Below are positions 44,801 to 52,914 of a stretch of 64,000 nt of DNA, in pieces. This stretch comes from Roseiarcus sp963813195. Lineage in GTDB: Bacteria > Pseudomonadota > Alphaproteobacteria > Rhizobiales > Beijerinckiaceae. The translations under genes were made by a program, and so were the position numbers. The notes beneath the pieces were generated by a model. The model was not told the DNA's origin. It saw nothing but the letters and a program-made list of their open reading frames with translations, and made no database searches. The stretch covers positions 26,559-90,558 of the forward strand of contig CAWEYC010000042.1 in NCBI GenBank assembly GCA_963813195.1, read 5' to 3'. Position 1 is the first letter of the stretch. Every line of letters begins with the position of its first letter.

Positions 44801-47442
44801 GCGTCGTGCCCTGGACGAAACATGTCCTGGCTGGACGCGATCTGGTGCGCCGCGCGTTCGAGGCGGCGAGCAAGGCCGGCGACCTCACTTACGCCGCCTA
44901 CTGCGGCGACCAATTGAACGCGAACTTTCTCGCGGCGGGCGATCCGCTAGTCGAGGCGGAACGCGAAGCCGAGCGTGGTCTCGCGTTCGCGCAGAAGGCG
45001 CGGTTCGGATTTGTCATCGACGCCATCACCCCTCAGCTCGGTCTAATCCGGACGCTTCGCGGCTTGACCCGGACATTCGGCTCCTTCGACGATGAGCAGT
45101 TTGACGAGCCTCGGATCGAACGCCATTTTTCAGAGAATCCCGATTTGGCGTTTGTCGAGTGCTGGTACTGGATCCGCAAGCTGCAGGCTCGCTTTTTTGC
45201 TGGCGACAATGCGTCGGCGATCGAGGCCTCCTTGAGAGCACAACGGCTGTTGTGGACCTCCGCGTCACAGTTAGAAACTGCTGAATATCACTTTTACGGG
45301 GCGTTGGCTCAGGCCGCTTGCTGCGATTCCGTGACCGTCGGCGATAGGCAGCAGCGCCTAGACGCTGTCGCTGCGCATCACAAGCAACTCCAGCTGTGGG
45401 CGGCGAATTGCCCGGAGAATTTCGAGAACCGCACCGCGCTGGTCGGCGCCGAGATAGCGCGGATCCTGGGCCGAGAGCTTGATGCCGAGCGCCTCTACGA
45501 ACAAGCCATCCGCTCGGCGCGCGCAAACGGCTTTGTCCACAACGAGGCGCTCGCCTACGAACTGGCCGCGCGCTTCTACGCGGCGCGCGGCTTCGAAGAG
45601 TTTGCGCGGACGTATCTGCGGAACGCGCGCAAAGGCTATGTCGCTTGGGGCGCTGATGGCAAGGTGTGGCAACTCGACGGGATGTATCCATACCTCAGGG
45701 AGGAAAAGCCAGCGCCTGTTCCGACGAGCACGATCGGGGCTCCGGTCGAAAACCTCGACCTCGCGACCGTGATCAAGGTGTCGCAGACTGTCTCGGGTGA
45801 GATCGTGTTGGAGAAGCTGCTCGATACGCTCATGCGCACCGCGATTGCGCACGCCGGCGCCGAGCGGGGCCTGTTGATCCTGTCCCGAGGCGCCGAGCCG
45901 CGGATCGAGGCGGAAGCCACCACCGCTGGCGGCACTGTCGTCGTGCAGCTGCGCGACCAGCCAGTGACCGCAGCCGCGCTGCCGGAGTCGGTGCTCCACT
46001 ATGTCGTGCGCACTAACGAGAGTGTGATTCTCGACGACGCGGTGGCTCAACCTGCGTTTGCCGCCGATCCGTACATTCGCCAGCGCCAGGCCCGCTCCAT
46101 TCTCTGCCTGCCATTGATCAATCAAGGCAGGCTGAATGGCGTGCTCTACCTCGAGAACAACCTGACCCCTCGCGTCTTCCCGCCGGCCCGGATCACGGTG
46201 CTGAAGCTGCTCGCCTCCCAGGCGGCAATCTCGCTGGAAAACAGCCGTTTGTACCGCGATCTGGCGGAACGCGAAGCGAAGATTCGGCGTCTCGTCGACG
46301 CCAACATCATCGGCATCTTCATCCGGTCGATCCCGGGGGAAGTGGACGGGCCGATCGTCGAGGCCAATGACGCGTTTTTGCGCATGGTGGGATACGACCG
46401 CGAAGATTTAGTTTCCGGCCGTATACGTTGGCCCGAGCTAACGCCGCCCGAATGGCGCGATGGCGATGCGCGGGCCGTGGCCGAAATGAAGAGGACTGGA
46501 ACCGTCCCAGCGTACGAAAAGGAGTATTTCCGGAAGGACGGCGGCCGTGTGCCCGTATTGGTCGGGGCGGCGAGCCTCGAAAACGGAAGCTATGGCGTCG
46601 CCTTTGTGCTCGATTTGACCGGTCGTAAGCGGACGGAAGCCGAAGCGCGCGAAAGCGAGCGGCGCTATCGCGAGACGCAGATGCAGCTCGCGCACGCGAA
46701 CCGGGTCGCGACGATCGGGCAGCTCACGGCGTCGATCGCCCACGAAGTCAACCAACCGATTTGCGCTACGGTCGCGAACGCCCAGGCGGCGTTGCAGTGG
46801 CTCGGCGCTGGGCCGCCGAATCTCGACGAGGTGCGGGAAGCACTTGGCCGGATCGTGAGGGACGGCAATCGCGCGGGGCAGGTCGTCGGTCGGATTCGCG
46901 CGCTCATCAAAGGGGCGCCGCGGCGTAACGAACGCGTGGAAATCAATGCAGCAATCCGCGAGGTGGTGGAGCTTATCCGCAGCGAGGCGACTAAGAACGG
47001 CGTCGTGGTGCAGACGAACCTCGGCGCTGACTTACCGCTCATTCCGGGAGATCGGGTCGAACTGCAACAGGTGATCCTCAATTTGATCCTCAACGCCATC
47101 GAAGCCACGAGCGCAACGAGCGACGGGCCGCGCGAATCACTGATCACGACCGGCAGGACCGGGGCGGACGACGTACTCGTCGCGGTGCGCGATTCAGGCC
47201 CGGGATTGCCGCCCGCCACCCTCGAGCATCTCTTCAAGGTCTTCCACACGACCAAGCCGAACGGCTTGGGACTTGGGCTGTCGATCTGCCGCTCGATCAT
47301 CGAAGGGCACGGCGGACGATTGTGGGCGGGCGCCAATTCACCACGGGGCGCGGTCTTCCAATTCACGTTGCCAGTCAATCAAGACGTTGCAGCGCGTGGC
47401 GCGGCGAGACAGGTGGGCCTGACGCCAAGACTATCTGATTAG
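41848..47442 (+). CDS. kinase/AAA ATPase/GAF/PAS/histidine kinase (1864 aa)
   Basis: Domains in order: Ser/Thr-kinase fold at about 1-280 (HKDIKPANILVN at 132-143, APE at 181-183); AAA_16 ATPase from about 315 (GYSGIGKSAV, Walker A 335-342; LFLDDLQWLD near 465, Walker B), followed by a long helical region; GAF at about 1320-1465; PAS at about 1470-1590; HisKA with phospho-acceptor His1632 in SIAHEVNQP; HATPase with N-box near 1749, Asp1782 in DSGPGLPP and GLGLGLSICRS. The kinase DFG Asp is Gly153 (KLTGFGIAS) and neither the Gly loop nor the VAIK Lys is evident, so that domain may be a pseudokinase. No membrane segment and no receiver domain or response regulator nearby. Family known as trifunctional in Rhizobiales. 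Confidence 0.92.
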   Translation: MNPSSWFGAGGDSGLQVLWDDGELIFCRRESHAGGRRAAVLAVLPAAEHPTPATLGRLDHEYGLKDKLDGAWAVRPLELVRERGRTMLVLEDVSGEPLDRLLGGPMEVGSFLRLAIEVAAALTQVHRRGLVHKDIKPANILVNRATGDVKLTGFGIASLLPRERQAPAPPESIAGTLAYMAPEQTGRMNRSVDARSDLYALGVTLYQMLTGSLPFAATDPMEWVHCHIAREPVPPRERQDTVPAALSALILKLLAKTAEERYQTAAGLERDLRRCLAAWEARRRIDAFPLGERDTPDRLLIPEKLYGRELEIETLLAAFGRVVTSGRPELVLVSGYSGIGKSAVVNELHKALAPRHGLFASGKFDQYKRDIPYATLAQAFQSLIRALLGKSDAELAGWRDALGEALGPNGRLMIDVVPELKLLIGEQPLVPELPPQQAQGRLQLVFRRFLGVFARPEHPLTLFLDDLQWLDAASLDMLADLLTQADVQQLLVIGAYRDNEVDSAHPLMRKLDVIRKAGAFVQQIGLAPLAREDLGRLIADTLSCAPTVAAPLARLVHDKTGGNPFFAIQFISALAEEGLLAFDHDAARWRWDLERLHAKGYTDNVVDLLVGKLTRLPLATQAALQQLACLGNIAEIAMLSIVLGKSGEDVRSDLRDAVRLELVEQFEGSYKFTHDRVQEAAHSLIPERLRAETHLRIGRLLAAHTPAERCEEAVFEIVNQLNRGAALITLRDEREQLAELNLLAGQRARITTAYASALAYLTAGEAMLPKNAWERHHQLAFALALHRAECEFLTGALVEAEQRLATLSRRAASTAERATVACLRVDLYTTLGGGSRAIAVGLDYLRHLGIEWSPHPTDEEVRGEYERIWSQLGSRTIESLIELPLMSDPASLATLDVLTKIGPPAFYTDANLLALVTCRAVNLSLEGGNCDASCIAYVLLSMVAGPRFGDYRTAVYRFGQLGYDLVERRGLMRFQARTYMNFGNGVVPWTKHVLAGRDLVRRAFEAASKAGDLTYAAYCGDQLNANFLAAGDPLVEAEREAERGLAFAQKARFGFVIDAITPQLGLIRTLRGLTRTFGSFDDEQFDEPRIERHFSENPDLAFVECWYWIRKLQARFFAGDNASAIEASLRAQRLLWTSASQLETAEYHFYGALAQAACCDSVTVGDRQQRLDAVAAHHKQLQLWAANCPENFENRTALVGAEIARILGRELDAERLYEQAIRSARANGFVHNEALAYELAARFYAARGFEEFARTYLRNARKGYVAWGADGKVWQLDGMYPYLREEKPAPVPTSTIGAPVENLDLATVIKVSQTVSGEIVLEKLLDTLMRTAIAHAGAERGLLILSRGAEPRIEAEATTAGGTVVVQLRDQPVTAAALPESVLHYVVRTNESVILDDAVAQPAFAADPYIRQRQARSILCLPLINQGRLNGVLYLENNLTPRVFPPARITVLKLLASQAAISLENSRLYRDLAEREAKIRRLVDANIIGIFIRSIPGEVDGPIVEANDAFLRMVGYDREDLVSGRIRWPELTPPEWRDGDARAVAEMKRTGTVPAYEKEYFRKDGGRVPVLVGAASLENGSYGVAFVLDLTGRKRTEAEARESERRYRETQMQLAHANRVATIGQLTASIAHEVNQPICATVANAQAALQWLGAGPPNLDEVREALGRIVRDGNRAGQVVGRIRALIKGAPRRNERVEINAAIREVVELIRSEATKNGVVVQTNLGADLPLIPGDRVELQQVILNLILNAIEATSATSDGPRESLITTGRTGADDVLVAVRDSGPGLPPATLEHLFKVFHTTKPNGLGLGLSICRSIIEGHGGRLWAGANSPRGAVFQFTLPVNQDVAARGAARQVGLTPRLSD

Positions 47443-47491
47443 AACCGGTAGGCCCGAGAGTCAGTTTCTGATCACCAGTCGCCTAGAGAGG

Positions 47492-48409
47492 TCATTGCCA
47501 CAAGTCCTTGAACTGTTCCGCTACAACGGAGCTATAGGGTACATCGACGTCTAAAATACCAAGATCTCGGGCGAAACGGTTCATGCCCGAGATGAACTCA
47601 GGAGATAAATGGGTTTGATAATAGGGCAAATCTCGGCGCACCAACTCGGCGATATAATCCGCGTCTCCGGGGAAAAGGCTTTCGCCGACGTCGGCCGCTC
47701 GGCTAACATCCGCCCTAAGGATCCGCTGGGCAGTAGCGATGGCGCGGATTGCGCCGGCTGCGACCTCAGGACGGCGCGTAATCAGCGTCTCCGTGGCGGC
47801 CAGCGTCGCCATCGTATAATTGAAAGCCGCCTTCGGCCCATCGCCTCGGCGGACGTCGAGCACGATGGCGCCGATCCCGGAGCGCACGGCGATCTCGGCG
47901 CCCATGCCGTTCGCCCAAAAGCCGTCGATTGATTTTTCCTCGAGAGCGCGCGCGGCGGCGACCCCGAAATTGACCTTGGCTTCGAGCGAGCCCTGCGTCG
48001 GCGCGATCGTCACATTGTCGCGCTCAGGGTCGATGCCGGCCTCGATCAGAAGGCGGCGGAGGCCCATGCCAACCCAAGGCGCCGCGCCAATACGCCGGCC
48101 CTTGACGACGCTAAGGTCGCCCCGCGCGCCGGCAAGGTCCGAACGCATTACGAGAAACCAATACATGCCTTGCGACTGCGCGCACAAAAGCTTGACCCCC
48201 TCCCAGCGCGGAAATGCCGATAGGGCAGAGTGAGCCGAGCCGGCGACGATATCGACCTTCTTGTCGCGGAGCGCGGCATAGGCCCGTTCGACCGGTGAGA
48301 TCAGCTCCAGTTCGGCCTGTATTCCTTCATTGGCGAAGCAGCCAAGGACAACCGCCGCCTCGGCTGGAAAATAGGACGGGGAAATGACGTCGGGAACGGC
48401 GATTTTCAT
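47492..48409 (-). CDS. NMT1/ABC-type substrate-binding-like protein without signal peptide
   Basis: A 305-residue protein of the NMT1/THI5-like periplasmic-binding fold (type II): IAVPDVISPSYFPAEAAVV, VDIVAGSAHSALSAFPRWEG, then KGRRIGAAPWVGMGLRRLL. Its sequence begins directly with the first strand (MKIAVPD), so there is no export signal, unlike the binding protein at 52915. It ends the leftward operon, 22 bases after the FeS/CoxG gene. It could be a cytoplasmic ligand binder or an enzyme of this fold, or a gene whose signal peptide was lost. The CCCxC motif of thiamine-synthesis THI5 proteins is absent. Confidence 0.8.
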   Translation of the reverse strand: MKIAVPDVISPSYFPAEAAVVLGCFANEGIQAELELISPVERAYAALRDKKVDIVAGSAHSALSAFPRWEGVKLLCAQSQGMYWFLVMRSDLAGARGDLSVVKGRRIGAAPWVGMGLRRLLIEAGIDPERDNVTIAPTQGSLEAKVNFGVAAARALEEKSIDGFWANGMGAEIAVRSGIGAIVLDVRRGDGPKAAFNYTMATLAATETLITRRPEVAAGAIRAIATAQRILRADVSRAADVGESLFPGDADYIAELVRRDLPYYQTHLSPEFISGMNRFARDLGILDVDVPYSSVVAEQFKDLWQ

Positions 48410-48430
48410 GAGGCTATCCCAGGTTTTCGA

Positions 48431-49642
48431 TTAGCCGCGGCGTCGGCCGAACAGCCGGCTGAAGGCCGCCCGCATCCGAGCTTTGACGATGGAGAAGAGA
48501 ATGGCCGCTGGCTTGAGTGACGCTTCTTCGATCGGGGCATCCTGGCCGGTCGCGAGGCTATGCTCAAGCCGGCGGGCGAATTCGTTGGCGAGGCGGCTGA
48601 CGAGGTCCTGCACGATGCCGCTCCGGCCGAATTGCGCGAGAGGTCCGGTCAGGAGCGCCCGAACGACGAGGTCGACCCGTGTTAGCGCTTCGTCCTCCGC
48701 ATGGAGGACATAGCTGACGTTGGCCCGCACGCTCGAGCCCGTGAAGCGATCGCGCCCCCCGCCGTGGAGGACGCCTGTGCGCCGCGCATCGTCCCGTTCG
48801 ATCCTTCCGGTCCCGCTGAAGCTTGTAGCGATCGGACCGACTTTGACAGCCACGGTACCCTTGATCTGACCGTTTATTGGCGGTCCGGCGAGGCTGGCGC
48901 CCGGCATGCAGCGGGCGACGCGCTCGACGTCGGCGAAAACCTCCCAGACCTCATCGGGCGAGCGCGCGACGGTAAAGGAAAGGGTGGTCTCGAGGTTCGC
49001 TTGGCGCGAACCAAGCCCGACATCGGCTTCCACCGCCTCATCGGCGTCCACCGGTTGGACGAGTGGCGCCTTCATGATTGTTCGCGCGCCGTCCGAAGTC
49101 GATCCTCCTTCGGCCGGAGCGCGCGAGCCGACCGGTCCGAGACCGGATAGGGGAAGCCGCCGCTCGATCGCGACCATGTCTCGCCGCTCAGCGACCACCC
49201 GACAAATGGCGCGAACTATGCCGGCGTAGCCGGTACATCGGCACAGATTGCCGCTGAGTTCCTTCCGCACGCGCGCCGCATCGGCATCCGGCAGGCGAGT
49301 GACGATATCTCTTGCTGTGACGAGCATTCCGGGCGTGCAGAATCCGCATTGAAGACCGTGCTCGGCAGAAAAGGCTGCTCGGAGAGCCTCTATGATGGGG
49401 TCGTTTTCCAAGCCTTCGAGGGTGGTCACTTCAGCGTCTTGACACGCGACGGCGAGAGTAATGCAAGCCCTGGCTGGTTCTCCGTCGATGAGCAGGGTGC
49501 AGGCGCCGCAGACGCCTTGTTCGCAACGAAGATGTGTCGCAGTTAGGCGAAGGCGCTCGCGCAGAAAATCGGCGAGGTGCATCCGCGGCTCGGCGTCGCC
49601 GCTGACGCGCTGAGCATTGACGATAAGGCTGACACCGGTCAT
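48431..49642 (-). CDS. molybdenum hydroxylase [2Fe-2S] subunit fused to a CoxG domain
   Basis: A 403-residue fusion. Residues 1-165 are a xanthine-dehydrogenase-type small subunit: first cluster Cys40, Cys45, Cys48, Cys60 (CEQGVCGAC) and second cluster Cys99, Cys102, Cys134, Cys136 (CGFC, CRC). After a linker, residues about 210-370 are a CoxG/SRPBCC domain (ARSPDEVWEVFADVERVARCMPG, VGPIATSFSGTGRIE). CoxG helps membrane anchoring or maturation of CO dehydrogenase. It overlaps the FAD-subunit gene by 4 bases. A short hydrophobic/basic C-terminus (ILFSIVKARMRAAFSRLFG) may bind membrane. Confidence 0.93.
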   Translation of the reverse strand: MTGVSLIVNAQRVSGDAEPRMHLADFLRERLRLTATHLRCEQGVCGACTLLIDGEPARACITLAVACQDAEVTTLEGLENDPIIEALRAAFSAEHGLQCGFCTPGMLVTARDIVTRLPDADAARVRKELSGNLCRCTGYAGIVRAICRVVAERRDMVAIERRLPLSGLGPVGSRAPAEGGSTSDGARTIMKAPLVQPVDADEAVEADVGLGSRQANLETTLSFTVARSPDEVWEVFADVERVARCMPGASLAGPPINGQIKGTVAVKVGPIATSFSGTGRIERDDARRTGVLHGGGRDRFTGSSVRANVSYVLHAEDEALTRVDLVVRALLTGPLAQFGRSGIVQDLVSRLANEFARRLEHSLATGQDAPIEEASLKPAAILFSIVKARMRAAFSRLFGRRRG

Positions 49643-50478
49643 TTGGCGAAGACTTCTTCCGCTGCGCGCCGAAGCGCGGTGAGATGGAGTTGTCGCGGGA
49701 CGCGTTCGGTGACCCCATTTTGCGACAGAAGGTCGCTGGCGAGCGCCTCGTCCAGACGGATGGGGCTGTCGGCAGGCTTGTTCCCAAACAGGGCGCCTGC
49801 GTCCGCGACGAGGATCGGTTTGCCGTCGGTGGCGCCCATAACGGCGCGAAAGACTTCGCGCTCGGGATCGAACAGCACGATGCCGCTCGCCATTGCGAAC
49901 TTTCCGCTTTTCCGCGATATTTTGGTGTAGCCGAAGCGCGCTGCTTTTGAGGTTCTCGGCACGACCACCCTCTCCAGGATCTCGTCCTCCGCGAGCGCAT
50001 TCTCAAAAGCGGCAATGACAAAGTTTTCGACGCCCAGCTTGCGGGTCGCGCCAAGCGCATTCGAGATCACGCAGGCCGCGCCGAGGGCGGTCAAGGTGTT
50101 CACCCAGTCGGCTGCGGGGTCGGCGTGGCAAAGGCTGCCACCGATCGTGCCGCGATTGCGGACGGCGCGATAGGCGATTCCGCCCGCTATCCGCGGGAGC
50201 ATCGGAGCCGCGTCAGTCGGGATGCGCCGATCCTCGATGGCGGCGGCCGTTACAGCGGCGCCAATGCTGACGCCATCCTTGTCCTCCGCCACTTCGGCGA
50301 GTTCGGGGATTCCGGCGATATCGATAACGATCCGCGGCTGGACCAGTCGCAAGTTGAGCATCGGTCCAAGCGACTGTCCGCCGGCGATGAGCTTGCCGCC
50401 GCCCTCGGCGGCGCGGAGGGCCGACGCCGCGTCTTTGACGCTCGCCGCGCGAATATAGTCGAAGAACGCGGGCTTCAT
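49639..50478 (-). CDS. molybdenum hydroxylase FAD-binding subunit
   Basis: A 279-residue medium subunit of the xanthine dehydrogenase family. AGGQSLGPMLNLRL and RNRGTIGGSLCHADPAAD are the two FAD pyrophosphate-binding loops of this family. The ATG at 50478 (MKPAFFDYIRA) is the family start; the longer open frame upstream is a shadow of the large-subunit gene. It starts 1 base after the large-subunit stop. It passes electrons from the FeS clusters to NAD+ or another acceptor. Confidence 0.94.
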   Translation of the reverse strand: MKPAFFDYIRAASVKDAASALRAAEGGGKLIAGGQSLGPMLNLRLVQPRIVIDIAGIPELAEVAEDKDGVSIGAAVTAAAIEDRRIPTDAAPMLPRIAGGIAYRAVRNRGTIGGSLCHADPAADWVNTLTALGAACVISNALGATRKLGVENFVIAAFENALAEDEILERVVVPRTSKAARFGYTKISRKSGKFAMASGIVLFDPEREVFRAVMGATDGKPILVADAGALFGNKPADSPIRLDEALASDLLSQNGVTERVPRQLHLTALRRAAEEVFAK

Positions 50479-50479
50479 G

Positions 50480-52837
50480 TCATGCCGCCCCGCTCGTGGC
50501 GACAGCCCGGGCGTCATCGATGGCGCCGAGGATTCGCTCCGGCGTGAGGGGCAAGTCGCGAACCGCCGCGCCGAGAGAACGCAGCGCGTCGTTAACTGCC
50601 GAGACGATGGCGGCAGGCGGCCCGACCGCGCCGCCCTCGCCGATGCCTTTAACGCCGAACTCGGTGTGAGGGGAGGGCGTCTCCATATGCAGAATGCGGA
50701 TCTTGGGCACCTCCGTCGAACCGGGCAGGATGTAGTCGAGAAGAGTTGACGCGAGCGGTTGCCCCTGAACATCGAACGGCATTGCTTCGTAGAGACAGGT
50801 GCCGATGCCCTGTGCGGTCCCGCCTTCGATCTGGCCGTCAACGATCATCGGATTGACGAGCACGCCGCCGTCCTCCACCACGACATAGTCGAGAAGCTCG
50901 ACGAGGCCTGTCTCCGGGTCGACGGCCGCGACGACAGCATGGGCCGCGTAGCTGAAGGTGCCGCTGTCACGTCCGGCGCGGTATCCGCAGGTGACTTCGA
51001 GCCCGCCCGCATGAACGTCGGGCGGCAATTGTTGCGGCTGCAGGTACCAGGCCTGCGCGACCTCGCGCAGAGAGATGCTTGCGCTTTTTCCGACGACCGC
51101 GCTGCCTTCGATGCGCACATCCGCGACGTCGGCTTGCATCAGCCACGCGCCGATCCTTCGCGCGCGATCGGCGAGGGCGCGCGACGCCTGCGCAACGGCG
51201 CCGCCGCCCATCACGATCGAGCGGGAGGCGTAGGTGCCGGTCGAGAATGGGCTGTACAGAGTGTCGCCCTGCAGAATTTTGATCTTGTCGAAGTCGACGC
51301 CCAGGATCTCATGTGCGATCTGGGCGAAGGTCGTTTCGTGCCCTTGGCCGTGCGAATGGGTGCCGACGCGGATCTCGACATCGCCGTCCGCCGTAAAGCG
51401 CGCATGCGCCTGCTCATATCCTGGCACGACGGGCCGTCCCCATCCCGCTAACACCGAGGTCCCGAGTGCGCCTTGCTCGCAGAAGATCGAGATGCCGACA
51501 CCGATGAGGCGCCCATCCGGTTCACCGCGGCGCTGGCGCGCACGGATCGCTTCGACTCCGATAGCCTCGGCCGCGCGGCGCATGCATTCGGGATAGTCGC
51601 CACTGTCGAAATGCTTGTTGACGACGTTGGTGTACGGCATCTGCTCGGCGCGCACGAGATTGCGCAGCCGCACCTCGTGCGGCTCAAGTCCGGTTTCCCT
51701 CGCAATTCCATCCATGATGGCCTCGATGGCGAGGCAAACGCCGGTTCGCGCCACGCCACGGTAGGGCAGGATCGGGCACTTGTTGGTCGCGACGGCCGTC
51801 GCCCGGCACCGATAGGCCATGAAATCGTATGGGCCGGGGAGAAGACTTGCGATCTGCGAGGCCTCAAGCGCGGATGAAGTGGGATAGACGGAATAGGCTC
51901 CCGCATCGACGGTCGCCGTGCAATCGAGAGCGAGAAGCTTGCCTTCGTGGTCGGCATAACCGGTGATGCGATAGCAATGCTCCCGACAGTCGGCGTTCGC
52001 GCTCAGATGTTCGCGACAGTCCTCGAGCCAGCGGACCGGCCGATCGATCTGCCGCGTGAGCCAGGCAAGCGCGACTTCTTCGCGAAGCAACAGACCCTTG
52101 TAACCGAACCCGCCGCCGACATCGGGCGAGATCACCCGGATGGCGCTGTCGGAGATTCCGAGACAATGGGCCAGCCCAGTCTGCACGATGTGCGGCATCT
52201 GCGTTGAAGAGACAACAGTCAAGAAGCCGAGGCGCGCGTCGTCGTAGGCGACGCAGCCGCGCCCTTCCATTGGGAACATGCATTGGCGGGCGGTTCGGAT
52301 CTCCCGCGTCACCGTGATGGGCGCCGCGCGCGCGACAGCGTCGATGTCAGTGTCGACAACGATCTCGATGTAGACGTTGTCGCCCCATTGCTCGTGGACG
52401 AGTGGAGCGCCAACCATGCGCGCGGCGTTCATGTCCGTCACCGCGGGTAATTCTTCGTAGTCGATGACGACGGTTGCAGCGATGTCTTCGGCTTCGGCGC
52501 GCGACGGCGCAATGCACATGCCGACGAGCTCACCGACGTATCGCACCTTCTCGGAGGCGAAGATCGGCTCCGACGAGTGCTTGAAGCCCGGGAGAGCTGT
52601 GGCTGCCCGGATGGGCTTCACGCCCGCGAGTTGCTTGGCTGTGAACACCTTCCCCGCGACGGCGTCGGGGACAAGAATGGCGCGGATGCGTCCGTGCGCA
52701 ACGGTGCTGCGCACGAACGCGACCTCAAGCGCTCCCGCTATAGGAATATCCGCGATGAACTGGCCACGCCCTCTCAGGAGACGGTCATCTTCCTTGCGAC
52801 GGACGGAGGCGCCGACGCCGGCAGAACTTCCAACCAT
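50480..52837 (-). CDS. molybdenum hydroxylase large (Moco) subunit
   Basis: A 785-residue xanthine-dehydrogenase-type large subunit. GGGFGYK at 241-247 and PYRGVARTG at 358-366 line the molybdenum site, and catalytic Glu734 lies in KGIGEGGAVGPP. PYRGVARTG is unlike the AYxCSFR loop of true CO dehydrogenase (form I CoxL), so CO oxidation is not expected; hydroxylation of an aromatic, N-heterocyclic or aldehyde substrate is likely. Third enzyme subunits follow downstream with minimal gaps. No signal peptide, so cytoplasmic. Substrate unknown, but the linked importer suggests an externally supplied compound. Confidence 0.94.
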   Translation of the reverse strand: MVGSSAGVGASVRRKEDDRLLRGRGQFIADIPIAGALEVAFVRSTVAHGRIRAILVPDAVAGKVFTAKQLAGVKPIRAATALPGFKHSSEPIFASEKVRYVGELVGMCIAPSRAEAEDIAATVVIDYEELPAVTDMNAARMVGAPLVHEQWGDNVYIEIVVDTDIDAVARAAPITVTREIRTARQCMFPMEGRGCVAYDDARLGFLTVVSSTQMPHIVQTGLAHCLGISDSAIRVISPDVGGGFGYKGLLLREEVALAWLTRQIDRPVRWLEDCREHLSANADCREHCYRITGYADHEGKLLALDCTATVDAGAYSVYPTSSALEASQIASLLPGPYDFMAYRCRATAVATNKCPILPYRGVARTGVCLAIEAIMDGIARETGLEPHEVRLRNLVRAEQMPYTNVVNKHFDSGDYPECMRRAAEAIGVEAIRARQRRGEPDGRLIGVGISIFCEQGALGTSVLAGWGRPVVPGYEQAHARFTADGDVEIRVGTHSHGQGHETTFAQIAHEILGVDFDKIKILQGDTLYSPFSTGTYASRSIVMGGGAVAQASRALADRARRIGAWLMQADVADVRIEGSAVVGKSASISLREVAQAWYLQPQQLPPDVHAGGLEVTCGYRAGRDSGTFSYAAHAVVAAVDPETGLVELLDYVVVEDGGVLVNPMIVDGQIEGGTAQGIGTCLYEAMPFDVQGQPLASTLLDYILPGSTEVPKIRILHMETPSPHTEFGVKGIGEGGAVGPPAAIVSAVNDALRSLGAAVRDLPLTPERILGAIDDARAVATSGAA

Positions 52838-52914
52838 TATGGCCTCGTTAGCTCAGTCGCGTATGGGGCGGACCGTGCGTCAGCCGAGCCGGCGCACAAG
52901 CGACTCGGAGAAGC

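Noticed and set aside
50480..52837. Annotating the Mo-hydroxylase as aerobic CO dehydrogenase (CoxL) because of the CoxG domain
   Set aside because: The active-site loop is PYRGVARTG, not the AYxCSFR loop of form I CoxL; CO oxidation is not supported.
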